DNA of 64,000 nt from Tilletiopsis washingtonensis. Its lineage: Eukaryota; Basidiomycota; Exobasidiomycetes; Entylomatales. Below, piece after piece: positions 36,024 to 47,946 of this stretch. The stretch lies in NCBI RefSeq assembly GCF_003144115.1, contig NW_020312001.1, forward strand, positions 69,852 to 133,851, in the 5' to 3' direction. Each line of letters opens with the position of its first letter. Position 1 is the first letter of the stretch. The notes under the pieces are model-generated. The model was not told the DNA's origin. It saw only the letters and a list, made by a program, of their open reading frames with translations, and did no database searches. Both the position numbers and the translations under genes were made by a program.

Positions 36024-38614
36024 ATGTCCAACGTGCTCGTCTACTCGGGGCCCGGCGTCTCGTCGTCGGCGCTGCAGCACACGCTCGGCACGCTGCGGCG
36101 CCTGCTGCCGTCGTACGATGTGCAAGCCGTCGATGCTCGGGCGCTGGCATGCGATCCCTGGGCCGCCACGACTGCACTGCTGGTGCTGCCTGGCGGGCGC
36201 GACCTGCCGTACGTCGCATCACTGGGCGAGGCACAGCGCCCACCGCATGCGCCCGCCTCGGCGGCCGTGCGGGCCGACGAGCGCATACACGCCTACGTCT
36301 CTGGCGGCGGCCGCTTCCTCGGCATCTGCGCTGGCGCCTACTTCGCCTCTGCACAGGTCGTCTTTCAACGCGACACGCCGCTCGAGGTCGTCGGCGCCCG
36401 CCCGGCACTGCGCTTCTTTCCCGGCGAGTGCCGCGGCACCGCCTACCCGGGCTTCGTGTACGAGTCCGACGCCGGCGCTCGCCTCGCGCGCCTGGCGCTG
36501 CCCGACGGCGGCGCATGGACGTGTGCGTACAACGGCGGCGGCGCCTTTCTCGATGCCGAGGCATACGCCGCACAGGGCGTTGAGGTGCTGGCGCGCTATC
36601 CGCCCGCCGACGCCGCCCTGGCGCCCGGCTATGCGGGCCAGGCAGCGGCAGTCCGCTGTGCCGTCGGCGCCGGCGTGGCGCTGCTCTTTGGCACGCACCC
36701 CGAGTTCCCTTTGCAGCGCGATGCCCGCAGCGTGCGCGAGAGCGGCGCACCCGAGACGGTGCCGCCGACAGACGCCGAGCTGCGGCAGCTCGACGAGGAG
36801 CGTCTGGCGCGCCTGGCCGCATTGCTGCGCGACACCGGTCTTGAGGCGACATCGCCGCACGTCCCATCGCTCGACTCGGCGCCGCTTTCGCAGTGGGGCG
36901 TGCCGCGCCTGACGCCGCTCTTTTGGCTCTCGAGCATCCCGGACGGCATGGGCGAGCTGCTGGCGCTGCAGAGCTCGAGCGCCCGTCCAGCGTTGACCGA
37001 TATGCCCAGTCTGTTCGGGCCCGACGCGCCCGACGACTCGGGAGCGCCCCTCGCAGAGTCCTTCTTCTTGGCACAAGTCGACCAGAACGACACGTTCATC
37101 CTCTATTCGGGCGTCGGCACGAGTCGGAGCATCACGCGTGCAATGGCCGAAGCAGACTACTCGCCCTACCTCGAGGTTGTCTCCTCGGGCGCAGCAGGAG
37201 GCTCGAATGGCAACGAAGCAGAAGCTCGGGCGCACGATGCGACGGAAGTCAACCTGCATCGTGTGCCCAAGTACGTGCTCGCCTTTCCCGGCGTGCCCGA
37301 TGCAGCCAAGGGCTCGCTCGTCGCCACGTCGTCGGTGCTGCCCGACCGCAGCCTCACGCCGCACTTCGACATGGTCGCCGCTATGCGTCATCTCGCCGCA
37401 GCACGCGAGCGTCTGACACATGGCGCACTCGCAAGCCTGAAGCCGAAGTCAGGGTCGGGAGGATGGCCGGTCGAGGAAGCGGAGGAGCGGATAGGCCACA
37501 CGATTATGTACGGCGAGGTGGTGACGAGTACGCAGACGCTGCTGGACAAGTGCGTACATTCCTGATCTGGTCGTGAAGATCATTGCGCTGACACCGCTCT
37601 CTTGCGCCCAGGAACCCGGGCTTTCTCAAGTGTGCTCCGTCCGGCCTGACGATTCTCGCCACGCAGCAAGTCTCGGGCCGCGGGCGCGGCAAGAACGCCT
37701 GGATCTCGCCGCGCGGCTGTCTGCAGTTCTCGACGGTGCTGGAGCTGCCGCTGAGTTGCGCCTCCGGGCTCGTCTTCGTGCAGTACCTCGCCGCGCTCGC
37801 CATCGTCGAAGCTGTGCGGCATGGGCTCGGCGAAGAGTATGCGCCCGTCGGCAGACGACTGCGCATCAAATGGCCGAACGACGTGTATGCCGAGGTGGGC
37901 AGCGCCGAGGAAGAGCAGGGCGCAAGACAAAGGACGGGCACGTTCGTCCACGCGGGCAAGCGATGGGCCAAGCTCGCCGGCGTGCTCGTGAACAGCTCAT
38001 TCTCCGGGGGCAAGGAGTTCCGCCTCGTGGTCGGTGCGTTCGGCCTCTTCCCTCGCTGGCTTTTCGTTGCTGACCTCTGCGTACAGGCTGTGGCATCAAC
38101 TGTCTCAATGCACGTCCCACCACGTCAATCTCCGACGTCATCGCCCTACACAACTCGACGCTTCCGGCCGGCAGCGCTGCTCTGGCGCCCGTGTCGCAAG
38201 AAGCGCTCTCCGGTGCCGTGCTCGCGACGCTCGAGAAGCTCTGGCGCGTCTTTCTCGGCGGCAGCGGCAGCTTTGCGCCGTTCCGCGAGCGCTACGCCGC
38301 GGCCTGGCTGCACTCGGACCAGATTGCCTCGCTCGGTGATACGGCGCCGCCGACGCCGGTGCGCATTGTGGGCGTCACTAGCGACCATGGCACGCTGCGT
38401 GCAGTGCCAGTCGAGAGCGAGCTCACGAGCGAGAGCCCCGGCGCTTGGGGAGCGAGCGAGGGAGCGGATGCACAGCGAGGGCCGTGGATCGATCTGCAGC
38501 CCGATGGCAACAGGTGCGTCGCATAGGGTGCACTCGTCTGCCCTTGAGCTGAGCCGTCTTTCCCCTGCTCTCAGCTTCTCGATGCTCGAGAACCTCATCC
38601 GCAGCAAGACATAG
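36024..38614 (+). CDS. BPL1: Biotin--protein ligase
   Basis: Attaches biotin to carboxylases (acetyl-CoA and pyruvate carboxylase) through biotinyl-AMP. Exons 36024-37549, 37612-38033, 38087-38513 and 38575-38614 give 804 residues. The N-terminal half is the glutamine-amidotransferase-like BPL_N domain (VLVYSGPG, VLPGGRDLPY, FLGICAGAYFAS). The catalytic half carries SGRGRGKNAW (biotinyl-AMP loop), IKWPNDVY, KLAGVLVNS and GCGINCLN. The C-terminal SH3-like domain contains HGTLRAVPVE. The ATG at 36024 has a CACCATGT context and begins the conserved MSNVLVYSGPG. Confidence 0.95.
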
Positions 38615-39015
38615 CCCGCGCTAGCGACAGATGCGGCGCGAGCCGACGGCACCACCATCCGCCCTCTGCTTGGCCCTCTTGCCCCTTCACACTAATGCGA
38701 GCTCGCTGAGGCAACGGCTATGTCATTCCTTTTGCAGGCGAGCGTGCCGAGAGAGAGAAGCAAGCTAGAGGGAGGACGTGTGTGTCTGATGTGTGTGTGT
38801 GCGGTGGATGGAGTGGACGAGGGGGCAATGGGAGTGTGGTGTGGGGACTTGGTGATGGGGCGATGCAGTGGAGGGATTAACGTGGAGTGCGGTGGGGCGA
38901 GGGTCTGAGGAAGGAAGCCGGGCGCGCACACGGAAGCGCTAGAATAAAAGAGCTGGTGGCCCAGGGAGGAGAGTAAAGAAGTGAGGGACTGAAAGCGGAC
39001 AGCGGCGACGCTTTC
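38615..39015. other. Convergent intergenic region with GT-rich tract
   Basis: 3' ends of BPL1 (+) and HFI1 (-). Positions about 38778-38803 are a GT dinucleotide-rich tract, followed by G-rich sequence to about 38880. Confidence 0.6.
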
Positions 39016-41390
39016 TCAGTCGGCGAAGCCAGCGAGCAGCGCAACGGGGTCGGCAACATCGTACTGCGGCTCGCTGAGGTGCGCCCTTCTGCGCGCCTCC
39101 ATCTCGTCCGACACGTCTCGCGGCGCCTCTTGCGGCTGCAAGCCATTGGGCTGCGAGCCCGACGGCAGTGGTGCCGGCGGCGGTGGAGGCGCAAGCGAGA
39201 GCCCACCCTTTGTCGGGCGTGGCTTGCGGCCGCTTGCCTCTGCCGCGTGCTGCTCCACGAGTGCCGGGCGATCAAAGAGGCCAAAGACGACGCTCTGATC
39301 GATGATGTAGCGTGCACGCGCACCCATGCTGCCCTCGCCGCCCACGTCGGAGACCTTCGCCAGCGCCGCGTGGCGCGCTGCCGCCTGCATGATGGCCGTG
39401 TCGTTGCGTCCCGCAAGCGGCTCGGTGCGCTGAAAGGCGCGGGTAGCAGCGGTGACGTCCTCTTGCTCGTCGGCGGGCAGCAGCAGACGAGCAGCGGAGC
39501 TTTGACCCAACGGCTCGACGGCAGCATGCGGCGAGAGGGCCAGCAGAAAGTCAACGTCGCGGAGCCGCAGGCTGGGTGCACCCTGAGCACTGGCATGCTT
39601 GGCCGCCACCGCTGCCGCGGCCTTTGCGGCCGCCGAGCGCGGCGAGAGCAGCACACTGCCGTCCTGCATGCTGGTGTCGCCGTCGGCGTCGGCGTCGCCA
39701 CTCGTGTCGTGGCCGTCGTCGGAGCCGTGGGCGTGCGAGGTGGGCGCGGTGCTGACAAACGAAATCATGCTGCTGTCTGCAGCACTGCATGTCGCCAGCG
39801 TGCTGGTGCCCGTGCGCGTCGAGAGGTCGGAGCGCATGTTGCGCAACGAGCGACTGGGACTCTGCGCTGCGGGCGCAGCGAGGAGGTTGGCGCGTGCGGC
39901 ATAGTCGGATGAAGAAGGACCAGCGTGCTGCGTCTGCGCCTCCTCGTCCTCTTCCATCACCGACGGCGAGCGCGACAGACGCGCCTGGGCCTGCGCATAT
40001 GCTGAGGCTGCGGCAGCCGCCACTGCTGCAGACGCAGACGCGGGTGGTGCTGGGCCTGACGTGCGGATGCCGTCGGCGCCGTGCGAGCGCACAGCGGCAA
40101 TCATGCTGCTTGCCACGTTCTGCAAGTGATTCTGAAGCAGCGCAGAATGAGGTCTCGATCAACGCTGTGCTCCTTGATGCAGCGTACGTCTCCTACTCAC
40201 TTGCAGGGCCGCCAGCAAGAGCGCCGCCGCCTGTGGTGCCACGCCGCCAGGCAGCTCGTTCTCCACCGCCGCCAGCGTCATGGTGTCGAGCAGGCGGTCA
40301 ACATCCGGCAGCTCCTTTGCCTCGGCGCACAACGGCGCAGACAAGGCACGCGCCACCGCCTGCTGCGTGGCTGCAAGGCGAGCGCATCCAGCATCAGCAC
40401 ACCCGCCTGACCGCCACATTCGCCTGCACGTGGCAGCAGGGCGCCCACTCACAGACGCTCAGCTTTTCCCTGACGTCGCGCAGGCGCATCTCCGCCGACG
40501 CCGCCTCGGCGCGCCAGTCCGCACCACCGATCTCGGTGGTGGCTTCTCTCACGCGCCTCTTCTCCTCCTTTGCCCGCCGGCGTTCCTCTTCCTTGCGCTT
40601 CTTCTCGAGCATGTCTGCGCCGGCACCTGCCCAGCCCAGTGCTCCCATGACTGCAGCGCGCGGCGGCGGCTTTGCAGCGGCCTTCAGACGCGCTCGCTCC
40701 TTCTGCGGCATGCCGGCAATGAGGGCACGCAGACGCTTGCGCGGCGCAGAAGGGCCGGCTGCATCCTCTGAGTCGGAGCTTGGCGCTGTCGAAGCGAGAC
40801 CGCCGCGTGCGCCAAGACCACGCTTGTTGCTCGACGGCAGGTGCACGTCGGGAGAGGCGTTGTAGATGATGCCGAGCAGCAGCGAGTTGTGCAGGTGCAC
40901 TGCGGGGTCCGAGCGCGTGTCAGATGAGATCTCGAATAGAACGCAGGTGCAAAGGTTGGAGCGAATCATCCACCAGCCAAGTGCACCTGCCTCGACGCAT
41001 AGCAGCGTGGATGCGAGCATAGCGCTCCACCGCCATGCTCGGCGCTGGGCGGCGCGGATGCCGACATTCGCCGGGCTCGTACCTTCCGGCCCTCCATCCG
41101 TGCGCCTGATGCTTCCTCGGGATGCGCTGCCGCACTCCACACTCACCCTGATCGCTGCGCAATGTGCCCTTGGCAACGCGCTCAAACTCCTCTCTGGCAA
41201 TGCGTCCACCAAAGAAGTCGAGCATGGCGGCCCAGTAGCGCGCGCCGTGCGTGCCGAGCGCGGCGGCCAATTGCGCCTTGAGGGCATGTGTGTCGACGCG
41301 CGGCCGCAGCGGCGGTGGCGCCGCCGAGGCAGCGGAGGCGGGCAGAGCCGAGCCCGACGCCAGGGGCGCCGTGGCGGTGGAGTGCGCCAT
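39016..41390 (-). CDS. HFI1: SAGA complex core subunit Hfi1/Ada1 (TADA1)
   Basis: Structural histone-fold subunit of the SAGA transcription coactivator. Exons in order: 41390-41147, 40899-40453, 40370-40201, 40131-39016, giving 658 residues. The SAGA-Tad1 region starts with RVDTHALKAQLAAALG, RYWAAMLDFFGGRIAREEF, then VHLHNSLLLGIIYNA. Later blocks include a charged coiled coil (EKKRKEEERRRAKEEKRR) and LPDVDRLLDTMTLAAVENEL, the expected histone-fold part. The long C-terminal tail is Ala/Ser-rich. The first intron is unusually long, about 247 bases. Divergent from the BRCT gene. Confidence 0.87.
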
Positions 41391-42584
41391 GCCGCCGCGC
41401 CAGGAAGACCCGGCTGAGGCTGGGCGGCACCCGATGCACCTGAGGCAGCACCTGCAAGGCGCAGAGGCGCAGTTTGCGAGAGCAGGAGCCAGGCGAGGAC
41501 GCTAGCACGGCCTCAGGCTCGGCGGCGATGCGCAAGGCGAGGCGGATGGCGCGGGCAAGAGGACGGATGGATGCGAGACGCAGCAAAGACGCCGCGGCGG
41601 CGAGGCGAAGAGCGGCAGCGGCGGTGGAGCAGCACGAGCGAGGAGCAGAGCAGAGCGACTGGATGTGCCGAGGTGGATGTGGTGCAGAGGATGCGAGGTG
41701 AATGAAAGGAGAGAGAGAAGAGCGCCGTCGGGCGTGCACGCGCGGCGGCGGATGGGAATGTGGAGCGCAGGAGGCGAGAAGGCGGAGCGACACGAGCGCG
41801 GCCAAAGCGACACGACGAGCGCGGATGCAGCGGCGACGAGGAGCGGGAGCCGCGAGCAGCTGCTGCAGCTGCTGCTGCGGAACGAGAGGGTGGTGGATGA
41901 TGATGGCAAGGAGCGGCGAGCGCGAGCTCGAGGTGGATGCATCCAGAGCCTCGCTGCTGCTGGCCGCTGCGGTCTCTTGCGCATGCCTTGGCCGCGCGTC
42001 TGCGTGCTCTGCTGACGGCGTGCCGAGGTCTCAGCGCGCTCCCGCCCGCTCGCGTGGATGCCTCGAGGCGCGAGCTCCTTGCGCCGCGCGCCGGCTGCGT
42101 GCCTGCTGATCCTTTGCAGCGCGCGGCGCGCCCCGCCGAGCTTTATTCCGGCGGCGCTGCATGCGGCGCCCCCCAACCGCATCTGCTCGAGCCGCTCCTG
42201 CCTCCGCGGCCGCCTCGGTGTTGATACATCCGCCGCACAGCACCTTCACTCGACGCATACGCAGGCACCTCCGGGCTTCTTTGTGCAGCAGCAAGCTGAC
42301 GCGAAGCGCGACAGCGAAGGAGACGGCCGGGCAGCAGCGGATGGGATTTGACGCGCCGCCGCCAGAACGCCGCGGCGCGGCTCGCAGATCCTCGGCCGGC
42401 CTGCGCCGCTTCGCCGAGGTGTTGGTTGCACGTGACGCGCCGCGTGCCGCCGGCGAGTGTTGTTCTTGGGGCGCGGTGTACTGTAGCGCGCCCTTGCTCG
42501 GGGTGCCGCTCCCTCTCTCCACAACCCTCGCATTCGCCTCTTCTCCTTCCTTGTCTGCTCACTTCCGCTGCCGTGCTCGGCGCG
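41391..42584. other. Long divergent promoter region, HFI1 and BRCT gene
   Basis: About 1.2 kb. Open frames on both strands are GC-driven and rich in Arg/Ser/Ala; none looks like a protein. No element was recognised. Confidence 0.5.
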
Positions 42585-45500
42585 ATGGACTCGCTCTGCG
42601 CTGCGGCGCCGCCGTCGCGCGTGGTGGTGCGGCCGTCACAGGCGCGCGGCACGAGTGCCGCTGCTGCGGGACGCAGCTCGCCGAGCAAGCCTCGCAGCAG
42701 CAGCGCGATTGAGCGGGCCCCATCGCCCGCCAAGACGGCACGCCGTATCGTGCGCAGGGACGTCGATGCATGCGGCAGTGCCGACGGCGCACGCATTGGC
42801 GACAGCACGACGGCAGCACCTCCCACCTCTCGCGCCGCACGCTCCGCCATTGCGCGCCGCAGCCTCGAGGCGGGCGACGGGCTGCTCCTCGATGCCGCAG
42901 CTGCCCGTGCTGCCGCTGACCCCCGCAAGGAGGCATTGCGCAACTCGGTGCTGCAAGACCAGACGCACGCGCCGCCGAGTGGTGCGGAGCTGGATGCCGC
43001 GGCCGCGAGCAGGGCCAGGCGTGTGGCGCGGGAGAGAGGCACGGAGCGAGCTAGACGCGCTTCACCGCCGAGAGCTGCTTCGCCAGTGCGAGACAGTGTC
43101 GCAGCACAGGCTCGCTGCAACACGTCGCCGTTCAAAGTGGCCATGTCGTCGCGCTGCGTGGAGAGCAGCAGTAGCAGTAGCAGCCGAACACGTATCGAGG
43201 CGACTCGAACAGCTGCACCAGCAACACGGCCAGCCACGCTGCCGACGTCTCTGCGCTCTCTTGCGGCTGCTCGGGCTCCGGCAACGATGGCCGAGCGCAC
43301 GACTCGCCCGGTGCCGCTCGAGGCCACGACTGCGCGGCGAGAGCGCGAGGTGGCGCTTTCAAGTGCGGCGCCAAGCAGTAGTCGTGCGCCGGCATCACGG
43401 GAGCACTTGAGCTCACCGGTGCGTCCTCGCAGCGGTGCTGTCGTCGTTGCTCGGCAGCGCGAGACGAGCGAGGCCGGGACTGCGACACGACCTTCGGCTA
43501 GACGAGTGCCTGTGTTGCCGGGCACCAGCAGCAGTGCAGCTCCTCCATCCATCTCTCGAGCTCCGGCGGGGACGCCTCCACGCGCCACCCTGCCGCGCCC
43601 GGCGCACGCCACGGCATGGCGAGCTTCGCCGGGCCGTGCTCAACGCGGCGTGTTTGTGCACGAGGCAGAGAGCGAGAGCGCCAGTGCCAGCGCCAGTGTC
43701 AGTGTCTCCGAGTCAGACGACGAGCTAGCCGACTGCTCGCCCTGCAAGACCATGCCGCCGGCATCACGCAGCAGCAATGCAACGCGACCTCGCGTCCAGC
43801 GCTCGCCGGCGTCGTACCCGGCTCGTTCGTCAGCCTCTTCCTCCTCCTCAACCTCGCCTACCTCTTCGCCGCCGCACCAGACAGCCGCTGCCGCTGCACC
43901 GACGCTCTCGCCAGAGACGAGCAGTGCACTGGCCTCCCTCGAGGCATCGCTTGCGCGCCTGGCACTGCCGAAGCATGCCCGTCGACGCACTATTGGGTCA
44001 AGTGCAGCGCTATTGCAGCCCCACATCGCCGACGTCGATCCGGCAGCTGCGCCGCTGAGTCGGCAGCACGTCTCCTCGAGCCAGGTTCTCTCCTCGCCCG
44101 CACGTCGCACCCTCGACTCGCCCACACGCCGCACACTCGAGTCTCCGACGTGCAGCGAGCGGCTAGCCGTCGGAAGCAGCGCCGGCGGCGGTGTTGGTGT
44201 GGGCCGCGTGCGTCCCGGCGGCTCGCTCTTCGCGCTCGCCAAGGCGGAGCCGGCCGCGCCGGTTGATGCAGCTGCGGCAGCAGAGACCGCGGAGGCTCAG
44301 CGAGAGGCACGCCGTGCAGCACGCAAGCTGGCGCAGCGGGAGATGCAGCGCGAGGCAGACGATGCAGCACAGGCGGCGATCGCGCGAGCTAGAGCTGCAG
44401 AAGCAAGAGAGGCACAACGAGAAGCCGAGGAGGAGGAGCAGATGCAGCAGCAACGAGCCTTGCGACGACAAGAAGGCGCTCAACAAGCTCAACAGGCGCA
44501 GGCACAAACGCAAGCCATGCGTGTTGTCGAGGCGCAGAAGGAGAGACGCAGAGTGGCGCGCCAGGAAGCAGCGGCGAAGCTGGCGCGGGAGGCGATGCAG
44601 AGGGCCGCAGACGAGGAAGAGGCGGCTGCGCAAGCTGAAGCTGATGCGCAAGTGCAGGCCGAGGCGCAGCGCCGCATCGACGACGACGAGCGCGCTGCAG
44701 CTGCGGAGCGGGCGCAGGCAAAGGCGAGCCGCCTCGCCGCGCGACTGGCAGCAATCAGGCTCGAACGGCCAGGCGTAGGCGACGAGAAGAGCGGCACCGG
44801 CGCCGGCGAACGGCGACACACCCGTCGGCAGAGCTTGCAGCTGGTGCAGTCGAGTGCTGCGACGCCGGCGCCGGGTCGCGGGGAGATCGGGGATGACGGC
44901 AGCCTGGAGCAGAAGGTGGCCAACAAGGAGGAGGCACGAGCTGCAAGTCCACCGCCTGCGACAACAGGCGTCACCGCACGAGTGCAGCGTCGACGCAGCA
45001 TGTACACCTACGTGCCGACGCAGCGCGTCGCCGCCACCGACGGCGCAGGCGACGCCAGCACTCGCAGCCTCGCCACTGCTTCCTCCGCTAGCTCCGAGCG
45101 CTTCCTGCGCGGTGTCGTCGTGCTCGTCGACGTGCGCGATCAGGATGGCTCGGACGCATCAGCACGGTGGATCGAGCAACTGCGCGCTGCCGGTGCTCGA
45201 GTCTCCTCGCGCGCGCCGGCAGCCGGGAGCGACGCAGCGGCGCGACTGACGCACATTGTCTTCAAGAGTGGCCGACCTGCTACGCTGCACGCCTTCCGTG
45301 CGCTGCCGAACGACGCGAGGCCCGCACTCGTGGGCGTCAATTGGATTCGGCAGTGTCTAGAGGAGCGGAGACGCGTGGATGAGGCGCCGTTCCTGGTGGA
45401 GCTGGGGAAGCAGGCTGTCTTCCAGAAGGTGAGGCCCTGCTTTTCTCGTCGCCCACCAGAAAAGACTAGTCGACTGACCCATGCCCTTCCTCCTCGCGCA

Positions 45501-45759
45501 GCGGCGCACATCCATGGCTCCACGTCTGGCTCCTGGTCTCGACTGCGCCAGTCCTTGTGAGTTTGCCCTGCTCAACTTTGCTCTCGCAGTTGGTTCTGAC
45601 GCCTCACGTCTGCGCTTCGCAGTCCGCGGCACCATTGCGAAGGAGGTCGAGGCGGCGCGCAAGCGCGAGCTCGTGCACCGGCCTGCCGTGCCTAGCCCAC
45701 TTGCGGGCAGCGCATGGCGCCCCGATGTCTCGACGGACGGCAGCGAGGCGGCGCTGTGA
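42585..45759 (+). CDS. BRCT-domain protein (microcephalin-like BRCT) with coiled coil
   Basis: Exons 42585-45428, 45502-45556 and 45623-45759 give 1011 residues. The first 550 or so residues are Ser/Arg/Pro-rich with repeated S/T-P-R sites such as SPARRTLDSPTRRTLESPT, likely kinase targets. A long Glu/Gln/Ala/Arg coiled coil follows at about residues 560-740. One BRCT domain lies near 840-950: GVVVLVDVRDQDGSDAS, THIVFKSGRP, VGVNWIRQCLEE, DEAPFLVE, then the RRTSMAPR tail. This arrangement resembles a fungal BRCT family related to the microcephalin N-terminal BRCT. A role in chromosome or DNA-damage signalling is inferred from the domain. Confidence 0.8.
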
Positions 45760-46119
45760 GGGCCAAGGCGGTGCATCGGGCCCACGACTACCACTCTCCT
45801 TCAGCGCCTCGCCAGACTCATTTTCTCTCTCTCGATGATTCCCACACACTGCATGATCCTCACCGACGTGCACCCATTTACCCTCTCCACACCAGACGCG
45901 AATGATATCTTGTGCTTTTCTCGTCGCGGGAGCGTGCGGCACGGAGCTTGGGCGTGAACGACGCGTACAGAGAGCAGAGAAGGGCATGAGCATGAGGACG
46001 ACGCGAGGGGAGAGAACGCGTGACGAGGGAGCCCAAGAGAAAAGAAACGAGGGAAGAGCAAGATCGAGGCGCAGAGCAGCGATGCGGTACGAGGGATGTC
46101 GCCATAGCCAGGCAGCGTC
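45760..46119. other. Convergent intergenic region
   Basis: 3' ends of the BRCT gene (+) and the F-box gene (-). No feature was recognised. Confidence 0.5.
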
Positions 46120-47341
46120 TTACTCCCACAAGCCGCCGTCGGCCATGCTGCCCGTCTTGACGCCTCCCTTGCCCGACTTGCCTCTCAGCTTGCCTCCCTT
46201 GTTGCCCGCCGTCTTGTAGTATTCGCGCATGTCGGCCTTGCTCCACTCCTGTCCCTGTTCGGCCTGCCAGCGCTCCTCGTTGCGTGCCGCTGCCGTCTGC
46301 ACGCCCTGCTCCGCCAGGCGTTGCGTGCGGCTCGGCGTGGCACTGCCGCTGCCCGGCATGCTGGCTGCGCGTTCCTCATCGCGAGCTTCGAGACGCTTGC
46401 GCTTCGCCATGTGGCTCAGCCAATCGATCTTGCTCTCTCGGCGCGTCCACCGTGCGCCCGAGGAGCCGAAGGAGGGGATGGGGTTGGTGCCGGCCTCGTC
46501 CAGTGCTTGCGCTTGACAGTACGTGTACCAACAGTAGTTGAGCGTGGCGGAGCGACGCCAGTGCTTGCAGACTAGCGAGCAGGACCGGAGTGCGCTGACG
46601 GGCAGAGAGAGGAAGATGCGCTGCGAGATCTGGGCAGGGGACATGTGTCAGCCTGAGTGCCGATGCTTGCGAGGCGTGTGACGTAATGACGTTGAGCTGC
46701 TCTTGCAGCGTGCTCAATGGCGGAAGGATGGCGCGCCAGTGAGGCACCTGCTCTGCCGTTGCGCCCCGCGTGGTCCTCCACCGCTCCTCTGCCATGCCTT
46801 CGGCACCACTCCTTTCCACTCGCGCCCCCGCTCAGCCCATCGGGCGTCACTCACCACGTTTGGGAACGCCCTCAGGGGATCCGTCTTGCTCTTGACGCGC
46901 GGGCTGGGCGTGGCTTTGCCGCTCGCACTGCTGCTGCTGCCCGGCACGGCGAGTGCGCTGCGCTTGCGGCCCGCCGCAGCCAGGGTCAGGTGGTGCATTG
47001 CCTCTGCGGCGCTGCCGACGGCGGCGGTCGAGGAAGAGGCGCCTGCCGCTCCCGGCGGCGGCGACGGCGGGCGCGACAGGCCAAAGGGCGTGCCGGGCAC
47101 GGTGCCGGGCACGGAACGCACAGCTGGAGCGCGCGAGGCGTCAGTGCTCGGTCTGCCTGGTACGTGGCCATAGCAGACGCGCGAGCGACTCACCGACGAG
47201 CTCGTCGTCGCTGGCGCCGCTGTCGACGGCCTCCCACTCGTCGAGCGCCTGCTCGTCGTCGCTGCTGCGCACGCGCGCCCCCTCGCCGCCCGCGGCGGCG
47301 GCCAGGCGCGAGGCGAGGACGTTGTGGAGGAGTGTCGACAT
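46120..47341 (-). CDS. F-box-like protein
   Basis: Exons in order: 47341-47194, 47123-46855, 46750-46691, 46629-46120, giving 328 residues; the third exon start is the least certain. An acidic N-terminus (SSDDEQALDEWEAVDSGASD) is followed by a low-complexity linker. The F-box-like helix set lies around residue 150: LPPLSTLQEQL, ISQRIFLSLPVSALRSCSLV and CKHWRR. The C-terminal part is basic with WSKADMREYYKTAGNKGGK, ending GGLWE. Likely a substrate adaptor of an SCF ubiquitin ligase. The substrate-binding part is not a recognised repeat type. Confidence 0.7.
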
Positions 47342-47946
47342 GAGACGGCCGTGCGCGTGAGGCACTGATGCGTGAAAGTGACAGGAGCGGGTGAGATGAG
47401 GCTTGAAGTGCACGCAGAGGTGGCAGACGGGGCGGAGGTGGTGGAGTGGAGCCAGGCTGCTGCGCTTCGCCTCCACGCCGGCACGGCCCCACGCTGAGCC
47501 AGCAGGCACAGCGGTGCCTGCAGCTGCACGTCATGCCGCTGCCTCGGCCCCTGATGTACGCGTTGGCCGGAGCAGCCTGCGCATGCTATGGATGCGCCAG
47601 CATGCAGCGCCGTGAGCGTGCATACTGATAAGCTCGCCGGCAGGTCTGTGCGACGACGGAGCGAGGAGGAAGGCAGACGTCAAAGTCGGGCGTTGGCAGA
47701 TGGCTTGAAGAGGCAGGCCAAAGGCGGCAGGCGGTGGCAGCGCGCGGCGTTGCTGCGGCGGCGCGACTTGCCTCATGAGGCCGCGCGACGCGCGCCTGTC
47801 ACGGCCTGCTCAGCACCCCTCTTAAGGAGCAGCGGCACGCCTTTCTTCCCGTCTCCCACCTCCCACCTCCACCTGACACACTTGAGCCTCCTCACTGCGC
47901 TGGCTCTCTCCAAGTCTCCCATCTCGCCACCGCGTGTCGCTGCGCC
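47342..47946. other. Divergent promoter region, F-box gene and 16-exon gene
   Basis: 605 bases. A pyrimidine-rich leader lies at 47840-47946. No gene was recognised. Confidence 0.5.

Noticed and set aside
36219-37421. 400-codon open frame antisense to BPL1
   Set aside because: BPL1 coding is certain on the plus strand and the antisense product has no protein-like pattern.
41391-42584. Minus-strand frames of about 200 codons upstream of HFI1
   Set aside because: Composition is Arg/Ser/Ala/Pro-rich throughout with no motif, and splice signals do not join them to HFI1.
42143-43612. 489-codon open frame antisense to the BRCT gene
   Set aside because: Arg/Ala-rich shadow frame; the plus strand joins exactly to the BRCT domain.
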